Below, piece after piece: positions 10,995 to 20,760 of a DNA stretch of 64,000 bases. The translations under genes and the position numbers were made by a program. This DNA is from Aspidapion aeneum (lineage: Eukaryota; Arthropoda; Insecta; Coleoptera; Brentidae). The notes beneath the pieces are model-generated. The model did not search any database and was not told the origin of the DNA. It saw nothing but the letters and a program-made list of their open reading frames with translations. The DNA is taken from contig OY755047.1 of the NCBI GenBank assembly GCA_963576565.1, positions 32,222,851 to 32,286,850 on the forward strand, written 5' to 3'. How positions within the stretch are numbered: position 1 is the stretch's first letter; every line of letters starts with the position of its first letter.

Positions 10995-11238
10995 GTTAGA
11001 ATATCGAAACAAATTTGATCGAAAAATCAAAATCTCGAATGAAAATGTCGAATAATTAAAAAATAGAAAACCAAAATGTCGAAAATTAAAATCTCGAACT
11101 TGATTTTGAATATTTAAATGTTTTGACGTTTTTTAATTCGACATTTTTAACATTTACATTATTCGATGTTTTGATTTGCAATATACAATGTTCGAGATTT
11201 TGTTTTTTGATAAATTAGATAAAATGTATTTCGATATT
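10995..11238. repeat. foldback-like array of AAAATNTCGAA words
   Basis: The left half repeats AAAATCTCGAA and AAAATGTCGAA. The right half repeats the inverse (TTCGACATTTT, TTCGAGATTTT). The switch of orientation is near 11100. It looks like the arrays at 12867-13494 and 15402-16557 and is probably the same type of element, smaller and more decayed. Confidence 0.6.
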
Positions 11239-11249
11239 GTAAACGTTAC

Positions 11250-11408
11250 CAATGATTACACAACTTGTACACAGATAGGCAACCCAACAAATTTAATAAC
11301 AGCAGCGGACAGATGGCTCTGCCATATATTCATGTAGTTCCAATGATGACACGACAAAGTTATTAAGTTTGTTGGGTTGCAAAGCTGTGTACAAGTGCGT
11401 AATCATTG
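11250..11408. mobile_element. 159-bp MITE with 7-bp target duplication
   Basis: The ends CAATGATTAC and GTAATCATTG are exact inverses. The direct repeat ACGTTAC flanks them (11243-11249 and 11409-11415). The arms continue with CTTGTACACAG and GGCAACCCAACAAA, paired with their inverses before 11400. Confidence 0.75.
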
Positions 11409-11835
11409 ACGTTACTTATTTAAAAACTATGCCTCCACAGGATTTGTGTACAAAATTTGATTAAGTTTAGTTCAGTTCACTCTTCGCATAGATTCGGCCC
11501 AAAGCAAATATCAAATTAAATTAAGGACTCTTATTTTTATTTCAAAAACACAACCTTACTTAAATTATAACGAAAAAACGTAATTCTAGTTGATAAAGGA
11601 TAAACTTGATTTTGGCATGGCCACATTATAATTACATATCGTTGCTTTGGTGATGAACATTTGTAACGCACATAAACAAAAACTTGAACTATCGCGCTTT
11701 TTAAAAATGTCTCGTCTAGCAAAGAAAACATATATTTTGAATGGCAAGTATTTTTAAAAGCGATCTAGCTTAGGAGTTTATTTATTTTTGGATATGCAGT
11801 GACGTAATAATTTCAGTACTGTCACGATACACTAA

Positions 11836-12716
11836 TACGAGGTCTGACTATTAAATAACGAGACTGCGCGCCTAGATGGCGCCCTAGACGGGTGGGGTAA
11901 AAAACGAATAGTGCGTTGGGTATCTAGATATCTTGTCTATGCACGTCCCAAAACACGTTTCCGTCACTATTATAGTATTTGTGCAGTAGTGGTTTGAAAC
12001 GAATGTGTTTTTTTCTCGTGCCGAAAACCATGTGTGACCAAAAACAGGAGCAACGTATCAATCTAAAATTTATCGTTAAATTAAAAAATACCCCGACTGA
12101 GTGCTATAAATTGCTGCAAGAGGCCTATGGGGACAATTCTCTATCTCGTGCGCGTGTTTTTGAGTGGTGTAAGCGCTTTAGTTAGGGCCGAGAGACTACT
12201 GAAAATGACCAGCGCCCAGGTCGCCCTGTGACTGTTTCAACTCCAATGTTGATCGTTTTTTTCGACATTAACGGTATCGTGAGAACGAGTTCGAAAAAAA
12301 CGGCCCGAGTTGTGGAATAACAACTCGTGGATTTTGCACCAGGACAACGCACCTGCCCATAACGCACTATCTGTGAAGCAGTATTTGGCCAGTAAGTGCA
12401 CTCCAGTGCTCGAACACCCGCCGTACTCACCAGATTTGGCATCGTGCGACTTTATTCTGTTTCCGAATATAAAATCTGCTTTGAAAGGGACCTGATTTGA
12501 GTCGATGGAAGCGGTAAAGCAAAAAACGGCAGAGCTCATAAAGGCCCTTACCAAAGAAGACTTCCAGCACTGCTTCGATCAATGGAAAAAACGTATGGAA
12601 AGGTGTGTGGCGAGGGAAGGGGAGTATATTGAAGGAGAGCATTCGAATGTAGAATAATTTTTATAATAAGACCCTTTTTCGTAACCAGTCTTGCTATTTA
12701 ATAGCCAGACCTCGTA
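11836..12716 (+). mobile_element. internally deleted mariner element
   Basis: The terminal inverted repeats CGAGGTCTGACTATTAAATA (from 11838) and the inverse of TATTTAATAGCCAGACCTCG (to 12714) are bounded by TA. The 881 bp is shorter than a full mariner (about 1.3 kb). It carries both ends of a transposase gene with the middle deleted. Confidence 0.9.
12030..12655 (+). pseudogene. mariner transposase, N- and C-terminal pieces only
   Basis: The N-terminal helix-turn-helix region is open from 12030 (MCDQKQEQRINLKF, then SLSRARVFEWCKRF), with a TAG at 12183 before GRETTENDQRPGRP. A deletion then jumps to MLIVFFDINGIV, and a second break leads to NNNSWILHQDNAPAH. The second and third catalytic Asp regions are visible (HQDNAPAH; PPYSPDLASCDFILFP). 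The first (TGDE region) is gone. A TGA at 12493 interrupts the C-terminal part, which ends at VE* near 12655. It cannot encode an active enzyme. Recent parents may exist elsewhere in the genome. Confidence 0.9.
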
Positions 12717-12866
12717 CACGGTTTACGTCATGTAGAGGACAAAATAGATAAATTAGCATTCAGCTAATGTTTAATGCTGCTTCCGCGATCGGCGATAAGT
12801 GTCCAAAGATTTAACATATTAACTTGATATTTTGCACAAAAATACGCTTGAGTATGCTGAAAAAGC

Positions 12867-13494
12867 GGGCGGCGGATAAAAGGTCGAAAATACAAAATGT
12901 CGAAAGTACAAAAGGTCGAAAGTACAAAAGGTCGAAAAACAAAAGGTCGAAAGTACAAAAAGTCGAAAGTACAAAAGGTCGAAAAAAAAAATCGACAATA
13001 CAAAGTATTAAAAATACCAATTTACCTTATCAAGTCGAATTGACCTGTCCAGCCGACCCGGGGCCGAGGATAGGTTAGGTTACTATCCCAACCTGACCGG
13101 ATTAGGTTAGTATATCAAATAAAAACCTTCCTGACGAGATCAGGGTAGTTTTTTTTTAGTAAACAAACCTAACCTGGTCAGGTTGGGGTTGTAACCTAGC
13201 CGGGTTAACTATCAACTATCCTTGACCTCTGGACCACCTCGGCTGGACAGGGCAATTCGACTTGATTAGCTTTTAATCTTTTCCTCCTTTTGTACTTTTC
13301 GACCTTTTGTACTTTCAACCTTTAGTACATTCTACCTTTTGTACTTTCGACCTTTTGTACTTTCGACCTTTTGTACTTTCGACCTTTTGTAGTTTCGAAC
13401 TTTTGTATTTTCGACCTTTTGTTTTTCGACCTTTTGTACTTTCGACCTTTTGTATTTTCGACCTTATTTTTTCGACCTTTTATCCGCCGCCCTC
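12867..13494. mobile_element. foldback element with GGTCGAAAGTACAAAA word arrays
   Basis: The left end GGGCGGCGGATAAAAGGTCG is matched inverted by CGACCTTTTATCCGCCGCCC at the right end. Each arm is a tandem array of a 14-16 bp word, (AAA)GGTCGAAAGTACA on the left and its inverse on the right, about 8-12 words each. The centre (13020-13270) is itself an inverted repeat with GTCGAATTGACCTGTCC and AACCTGACC/GGTCAGGTT blocks. This matches Drosophila FB elements, whose inverted termini are built of short tandem repeats. No transposase was seen and no clear target duplication. Confidence 0.8.
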
Positions 13495-13507
13495 AAAAAT
13501 CATCGTA

Positions 13508-13845
13508 AAACTGGGCAAGATCTGAAAAATGAAAGTGCCTCATTTTGGGATGTTTCTGAATACATGCGGGGTCCAATTTTCAACAATGTTTCAAAACAAG
13601 CCCATCGATTTAAACCGAATTATGAACATATGTAGGCTGAAGCGTTTGCTGGATAACCGTTCAGCCAGTTTTTAATATTAACAGTTTTCAGGATTTTCCA
13701 AAAAGTTTTAACTCTATTGGCTAGTTTTAAAGTAATGACTTGAAACGTTGTTCAAAATGGGCACCGCGTTAGTTCAGAAAAGCCGCAAAATGAGGCACTT
13801 GCATTTTTCTGATCTGGCCCAATTTTAACAATAGTTGAGTGGCTT
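13508..13845. repeat. inverted repeat with 'gatctgaaaaatgaaagtgcctcatttt' type ends
   Basis: GATCTGAAAAATGAAAGTGC near 13518 is inverted near 13810 (CACTTGCATTTTTCTGATC). The interior repeats TTGAAACATTGTT and AACGTTGTTCA in opposite orientation. A related sequence lies at 39060-39300. Confidence 0.6.
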
Positions 13846-14640
13846 ATAGGAAAAAATCGTGTCCTGTGGGATAGTTGGAAGATTTTTTAAAACTACCCTA
13901 GATCGATTGGTAACAGATCACACCATTTTAACTCACTGGGTGTTTGCCTCCAATTTGCCTATGTGACGTCATAAATTCAAGATTTTTGAGGTTTTTTTCA
14001 AAAACTTTGGCTTATAACTTTCGCTAACTTAGTTTTACAGAAAAACTATTAGTACGTATTTTGTTTGCAAGAGAACCAATTAATACAATGAAGAAAATAG
14101 CTTCATATCTTAAAACATATTTTTTAAAATACTCAATTTTAAGTTGCCAGGTGTTTGCTTCAAATTTGAGTAAGAGCGCCCTGTGACGGCATAAATCCAA
14201 GATTGCGATTTTTTCCACGTCTTTTCACAAACTTTTTTTATGAGTTATTTGAAATAGAACAACAGTTTAATTGTCGTTTTAATAAATTTTTGTCAACAAG
14301 AAAAAATTATAAAAATTTAAACTAATCGATTTGGGGTAGTCTAAAACTTCCTTTCCAATTTTTTTTTATTTTTTGGTAAAAAAACGTTACTATTTTTTAA
14401 TATTAAAAAAATTTTTTGTTAGTTTTTAAGATATAAAGCTAATTTCTTCACTACCTTAATTGCTATCTATTGCAAACAAAAAACTTGCACAAATTATAAG
14501 CCAAAGTTTGTGAGAAGAACATGAAAAAAGCCGCCATCTTGGATTTATCACGTCACACCGGCCCTCCCACTGAAATTGGAGGCAAACCTACCTAGTTTAA
14601 AAAAATATTCCACAACTAGCCCACGGGTACCATAGGCTTC
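13845..14640. repeat. about 800-bp imperfect palindrome
   Basis: The left arm carries CCTGTGGGATAGTTGGAAGA, TTTGCCTCCAATTTG, ATGTGACGTCATAAATTCAA and CTTTGGCTTATAA. All recur inverted between 14490 and 14625 (TTATAAGCCAAAG, TTGGATTTATCACGTCACA, GAAATTGGAGGCAAAC, CACAACTAGCCCACGGG). A third partial copy of the GACGTCATAAATCCAAGAT block lies near 14180. Confidence 0.7.
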
Positions 14641-14683
14641 TTAACTACAAGCGTCTTTAATATACTCACCTTGTCACCTTGTA

Positions 14684-14911
14684 TATCGTCCCCAATCTCA
14701 CGTACCGACGTAACTGACAAAAATTCAAAAAATGAGATACGCTATTCATAAGTACGACTTTATGCTCACAAAGTGGCGTAACCGTATCTCTAGCAATAGG
14801 ATGACAGTAAAGAGTTGTTTGTGTTCGACGTTTTAATACAGCTGATTTTTTAGTTGTCGATCTCTTGAGAAATTCGGTAGTTACGTCGGTACGTGAGATA
14901 GGGGACGATAT
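14684..14911. mobile_element. 228-bp MITE
   Basis: The ends ATATCGTCCCC and GGGGACGATAT are exact inverses. The arms continue with ATCTCACGTACCGACGTAACT paired with AGTTACGTCGGTACGTGAGAT. GAGATACG and CGTATCTC pair inside. No transposase is present. Confidence 0.75.
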
Positions 14912-15401
14912 GGATGCACGCTGCACATACCGTGTCTTAGTATATCGTGAGTAATGTAATAGACAATGACACATAAATAATAAACAAAGATACCAGAAAT
15001 TCAGTGCATATCCATAAAAAATTCACCACCAAAGCGGCAAGTGCATGGGGTGTCTGGCACCACACAAAAAGAAAACACAAATATGCAACAAACTAAAATT
15101 ATATTGAGGAATTAAAAACTGCTTTAATTACTCGACGAAAACTTTTCGTCCCTGGAGAAAAAGTGTCACATTTATTCCTTACTGTATAATATGAAAAACT
15201 AGCCATACCAAAAAAATTAAAGGTTACGAATGAGGTTAAGATTAAGGTTAATATCTGGTACTATCCTAAAAACAAACCTTTATAAAATCGAATATTATTA
15301 TTAATAAATAATAAAAATACACTTGAAAAAAATACTTAAATACGAATAAGAATCGAAGTAAAATCAACACACTTCTGGGAGAAGTATCGAAAATTATGTA
15401 C

Positions 15402-16557
15402 GGAAGGGCGAAAAAATATCGAAACACAAAATATCGAAAAACAAAATATCGAATTAAAATATCGAAAGTACATAATATCGGAACTACAAAATATCGAAAC
15501 TACAAAATATCAAAAATACAAAATATCGAAACAACAAAATATCGAAACAACAAAATATCGAAAACACAGAATATCGAAAACACAAAATATCGAATAACAA
15601 AATATCGAAAATACAATATATCGAAACAACAAAATATCGAAAATCAAAAACAGAAAATTTCGGAACCTTCACCTAACCTAACCTAATCTGATATAACCAC
15701 ACGAAAATAGATAGTTTCAAAAACCTAACCTAACGAAACCTATTCAAATCTAACCGAACCGAATCAAACTGAATTCAACAATTTTTTTCAAAAAAAAAAC
15801 TTTCTTGACTCCTATCCCGGGATCCTAGAAGGTGTGAATTCGAAACGAACCGGACCGAACTGAACCGAACCGAACCTATCCTAGCAGTGTTGTAGTTTAG
15901 TTTGGTTAGGTTAGGTTTGGTTCGGTTCGGATTCACACCCTCTAGGATCCCGGGAAAGAAGTCAGGAAAGTTTTTTTTTGAAAATAATTGTTGGTTCATA
16001 GTTTGCTTTGGTTCGGTTCAGTTCGGTTAGGTTCGTTTCGGCTAGATTCGATTAGCTTTTGTCAGGTTAGATTTTTGAAACTATCTATTTTTATGAGGTT
16101 AGGTCAGATAAGGTTTAGTTAGATTAGGTTAGGTTACGTCAGAGTCGGGTTAGGTTAAGGTTACGAAATTTTCTATTTTTGATTTTCGATATTTGTTAAT
16201 TTCGATATTTAGTTAGATTAGGTTAGGTTACTTCAGAGTCGGGTTAGGTTAAGGTTACGAAATTTTCTATTTTTGATTTTCGATATTTGTTAATTTCGAT
16301 ATTTTGTATTTTCGATATTTTGTATTTTCGATATTTTGTATTTTCGATATTTTGTAGTTTCGATATTTTGTAGTTTCGATATTTTGTGGTTTCGATATTT
16401 TGTAGTTTCGATATTTTGTAATTCGATATAATGTATAGTTTCGATATTTTGTGGTTTCGATATTTTGTAGTTTCGATATTTTGTATGTTTTCGATATTTT
16501 GTATTTTCGATATTTATTGTTTTTGATATTTTGGGTTTCGATATTTTTTCGCCCTTC
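15402..16557. mobile_element. 1.15-kb foldback element with ATATCGAAACNACAAA word arrays and a 38-bp flanking duplication
   Basis: GGAAGGGCGAAAAAATATCG at the left end is inverted at the right end (CGATATTTTTTCGCCCTTCC). The left arm (15415-15660) and right arm (16270-16550) are tandem arrays of a 13-15 bp word, (AAAAT)ATCGAAACNAC, in opposite orientation. The core (about 15690-16090) is a CCTAACC/CGAACC-rich palindrome. The 38-bp sequence starting TCAACACACTTCTGGGAGAA is present on both sides (15364-15401 and 16562-16599), far longer than usual target duplications. Confidence 0.8.
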
Positions 16558-17572
16558 CATCTCAACACACTTCTGGGAGAAGTATCGAAAATTATGTACA
16601 AGTTTCCTTTTTTTATACTTTTATTAGAGACCCTCAATATATTTGACTGATATGTTGCCCCACTAGCATAATCTAGATACATACCGGATAGGCCAAAAAA
16701 TGATTTTCATTATAACTCTTGAACTATAAAACCGATTTAATTGGACAAACTGCATTTTGCAAGATATTGACCGGAAATGTTTTTTGTTCGCCATTTTAAA
16801 TTGCAAGATGACAAACAGAATCAAACATGACTTCAAAGAAGCATCATAGTGAGAATCTTTGTATTTCATTAAAATCGGTTCAGTAAAAATGATTTTATTT
16901 AAAGCGTGTTTGCAGATTGTATGTGGTCGAAAAATGTCTCGCAATACAAAAAAAGCAATAGTTTATGTAGAGTCAAATGTGATTAAGTTTGTCATCTTGG
17001 ATTTTCACATGGTGGCAAATTTTGATAATAATTTTTATAATGCTTTTAATTTTGTTAAAATCAGTTCATTAAAAACTCATTTGTGGGAAAATGAATACAG
17101 ACAAATTTGAGAAGGCAATCGTATAATTGGTAAAACAACGGCTGAAAAAAACATTTTACGGGAAGCACTAAACAAATTTGAATGATTCATACCTCGTTGT
17201 GCGTGGCAGAAATATGACTTTTTTAGCAATTCAAAAAGTTTAATTTTATTATTAGTAATACTAACATTTTTTTTTAAACAGATTTTCCAAACAACTGTCA
17301 AAGAGAATTGATCACCTCTGGTGTAAAACAACTTTCAAAATATATCAAGGACCTCTAGTTTTAATAAATGATGGACCACAAAAATTAATTGGTAATAAAA
17401 CAAAATCTTCGCACAAAATATTTAAAAAAAAACAGCGAGGTTGTTTTACAAACATATTTTATATAATTATGGTATATACGCATAATGTAGACGCGGTCTT
17501 ATGCACAATAGTCTCTACACACTCAAGATTTTAATCTAAACCATAGTAAGCACAGTACACCGGTTTTTTTAA

Positions 17573-17997
17573 AAGTGATGAGTAACAGGCTGACGGCCAA
17601 CTTTTTCCTCTGAGAAAATTCTTGACAGTGGTTCCTAACAGAGTGGGCAGGCGCAGAAATATTTTGATCTTCAGACTAATTTTACATTTACTTTCAAATA
17701 CATATTTTAAGCCACAGACAAAAAATATCCGGTAACTTATTCTTTACTGTGTCTTTTTCTTATCTCGTAATATATGAGATGAAAAAAGTGTGTGTGTGTG
17801 TGGCTTAAAAAATGTGTTTGAAAGTAAATGGCAACATTGTCCCCAAAATCGCACGTCAGTCGGAAGGTCTAAAGATTTTGGCGCCCGCGCACTCTTTCAA
17901 GAATCATTTTCAAAAATTTTCACAGAGGAAAAAGTTGGGCGTCTCGGCAAATTGAATTTATGTACGAAAATTCAGCCTGTTACTTGTCACTTAAAAA
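17573..17997. repeat. inverted repeat, about 425 bp, with a short GT tract
   Basis: GTGATGAGTAACAGGCTGAC and AACTTTTTCCTCTGAGAAAA on the left are inverted as CAGAGGAAAAAGTT and CAGCCTGTTACTTGTCAC on the right. CTTTCAAATACATATTTTAAGCCAC pairs with GTGGCTTAAAAAATGTGTTT around a (GT)n run near 17790. Confidence 0.65.
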
Positions 17998-18017
17998 TTA
18001 GACCCGTATACTATACC

Positions 18018-18772
18018 TACAGTGTCTCCACGGATTGAGTGCGGGTAAGGTATAAATGACAACAAATTTTGGAGTTAGATTCTGATTTTGTGGGAATTGC
18101 TCCTGCTTGGTCTCAAACTAAGATATTAAGAAAATGAGCCAAATCAAATAATATATAGGGTGGTTTAGTAGGGTGATTTAATGATGTAAGGTATAAACGA
18201 CAAAAAAAATTCGATTTAGATTCTGATTTTCTAGGAATCGCTCCTGCTTGGTTGCAAACTAAGATGTTTAAAAAATTAGCCAAATCAATTGATATCCAGG
18301 GAAGTTTGGTAGACAGATTTAATAAAAAGTTAAAAAGTGTTAAATGTAAAGTACCTTTGTTTTAAAAAATATCGAAAAAGGTTATTAAAAAGAGTTGTTT
18401 AGAACCAAAAATTACGGCAGATTCTCAATTTTCAGAAAAATCAGCCAACTTTGATTTTCTAAGTTGGTTATGAAAATTTTTCTTTAGATAATTTTTACCT
18501 CATTTTTCTGAAAATTAAGAATCAGTTGTACCCTTTAATTCTAAACAACTTTTCTTAATAACCTTTTCTGATATTTCTTAAAACAAAGGTACTTTACGTT
18601 TCACACGTTCGAATCAACCTACTAAACCATCCTATATATTGACTGATTTGGCTTATTTTCTTAACATGTTAGTTTAAGACCGAGCAGGAGCGATTCCCAG
18701 AAAATCAGAATCTAAATCGAAAATTTGTTGTCATTTATACCTTACCCGCACTCAATCCGTGGACACACTGTA
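18018..18772. mobile_element. 755-bp palindromic MITE, TA-flanked
   Basis: The left end TACAGTGTCTCCACGGATTG continues GAGTGCGGGTAAGGTATAAA. The right end is its inverse, ending CACACTGTA at 18772. The arms run about 370 bp each, pairing around 18430. Within the left arm the block from GGTATAAATGACAAC to AAATCAA is duplicated (18050-18150 and 18190-18290), while the right arm has it once. The TA boundaries suggest Tc1/mariner-type mobilisation. Confidence 0.8.
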
Positions 18773-20200
18773 TATGTATTTCATGGAAAAGTGAAACACC
18801 ACTAACTCGCAACAAGCTGGTGCTAGTGATTAATTTACTTGAAAACCATGATTTCTACAATATTTCGCCAACCACATACTCGTAATAGGTTACAAAATGT
18901 TTCTTCCAAAAATTACAAAAGACTCACTTGTCTAAATCTACTGGCAGTTCTCACTTTTTTCTTGACAATACATGATAGATTGCAGTTTAACAAAGCTTGA
19001 CAAGCTTAAAGATGCTTTAGTTGGAGGTTAAAGCTCACAACTATATTTTATAAAATTACAAAAGTACTTTCCTAAATTACCTCCATTTGACATTATTTTA
19101 TGCATCCAATTAGCAAAATTAATGAAGAAACTAAGCAAATATTTATGTATTCCCGTTTTACGTTACATGTTTTTTTACTGACTTATTTTATTTATTCTCT
19201 TGCACCTGCTGATAATATTAATTGTGAACACAAAAAAATTATAAGATTTTATTTCTACTTCTGTTATGTAACAGGTTTTTGCACAGACTTAAAAAACGGT
19301 CATCCTCAACTATTAGCACCACCACTTAAAATAGCAGTCTCACTTTTGGAACGACCACCTACTAGATAATTTGTTATTTCTAACTACAAAGTTGACAAAA
19401 CCGATTTTGTTACAAATGCCTATGTGTAGTTCCTTTCCTTATAAAATCTTGAACAAAATTCACGATTTTATTTAACGACAAAAAGAAAATTGTCATTTAC
19501 CATCCAATGAACCATGAGTAAATTTGTAATAACACTGTCTTTTTTATCCCGCAGAAAAAAAAAGGAGAAATTTATTACGAATATATCACAGTGTATATGA
19601 AGGGTAAACAACGTTCTCTAAATCCAAATTGAGTATGTCGATTTTGAGTGTAATGGTTTAGTTTAACCCTCATCAAACAAAGTAACTTTATTTTTAGATT
19701 ATTTTGACTTCATCAATTATAACGTTCTCTACACGCTAGTAAACCAACCTTTTCAGTAAATTCATTAACAAAATTATGGCACAAAGACACATATTTTTAA
19801 TAATATAAGGGCTAATGTTAGCACAAACATATGCAGATCTATACCAATTAGAAACAAACTAAGGATAGAACAAGTGCTTATTATTTGTAAGTCTATATTT
19901 ACTTATGCCAAACACAAATGTAAATAAAAATTTTAACAAAATAATTTTTAACTTTTGTGGCATCTGGTACCCACTTCACATTTTTGCCTATTTTTATTAT
20001 TTTTTTTTTTCAACGGGTTAGACCAAGCTTCTCTTGTCACAGAGAAGCTAATCGTAGCACATTTTGATGTCAAGGTTACAAATCCTTGTTAGTTTTAAAA
20101 TGTTTAAAGTTTTTATAATAATCTCTACCGGCTTTATATTGTTTTTATGAACACTGTTTTTCAGTAAATTGTTTAATTTACATAAAAAGATAATAAATTA
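18773..20200. other. intergenic stretch without recognised genes
   Basis: AT-rich sequence between the palindrome and the Fmr1 3' end. Short open frames such as 19100-19369 have no domain and an AT-driven composition. Nothing else was recognised. Confidence 0.5.
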
Positions 20201-20259
20201 AAGCTTAAGCTGCAATTTATAAAAAAATACGCTCAGATTACCACATCACGTGATTTCTG

Positions 20260-20265
20260 TTTATT
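20260..20265 (-). promoter_or_regulatory. candidate Fmr1 poly(A) signal
   Basis: AATAAA on the minus strand lies about 350 nt downstream of the Fmr1 long-form stop. A second one lies at 19998-19993. Neither the cleavage site nor their use is known. Confidence 0.35.
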
Positions 20266-20617
20266 GTTAATTTAGCAGTTGTAATTGTTCTTTCTTGTTA
20301 CAAAATCGAGAATGGGCCTTTGGAAGGGTCGTCTTTTTTAACGATATTTGACTGTATTGGTTCCTTGGTAACTAGTCGACAAAGTTGAGGGTAATTGGTG
20401 CCCGATTATCGCAAGTATCGCGCGTATAAAAGCAACTGACATAAGTGGTAACGAATTTTTATCCAACTTTAAGTACCTAGTGTCAGGAATATGGGCTTTA
20501 CATTAGAAACAAATAACAAGTTCTCTATCTGAGGAACCTGAGTGATTCCAAGATCTGTAACGTCTTAATCTAAGTGTATTTTGAAGTTGAAGGAACAGCC
20601 GTACCTGAGCCGTTGTT

Positions 20618-20760
20618 TTAAGAGGTGCCGTTCACCATACCTTCCTTTCTAGGGGCTTCATTCCTTCTGGCTGGGGGTGGTGGTCTGTTGGATCGTGAAC
20701 CGCCGCGACCTCCACCTCGTGGTTGATTTTCTGTGTTTCCATTGGTTTCTGGCTTCGGCG
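20618..20760 (-). CDS. Fmr1: Fmr1 exon 12 (last RG-rich exon, stop)
   Basis: The acceptor TTTCTTTTTGTAG ends at 20761; stop TAA at 20620-20618. It encodes [36 protein letters not shown] and ends EGMVNGTS. The VNG..S terminus resembles FMR1 C-termini of other animals. Confidence 0.88.

Noticed and set aside
11257..13277. CRISPR-like regularity of the word arrays
   Set aside because: Eukaryotic window; repeats are contiguous without unique spacers and occur as inverted arms.
12824..13525. Lys/Arg/Ser- or Phe-rich open frames on both strands
   Set aside because: Translations of the GGTCGAAAGTACAAAA word array; frames exist only because the word length and composition avoid stops.
15396..16682. 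Tyr/Asn/Lys/Ile-rich open frames (NIETTKYRN repeats)
   Set aside because: Products of the ATATCGAAACNACAAA array in a foldback element, not genes.
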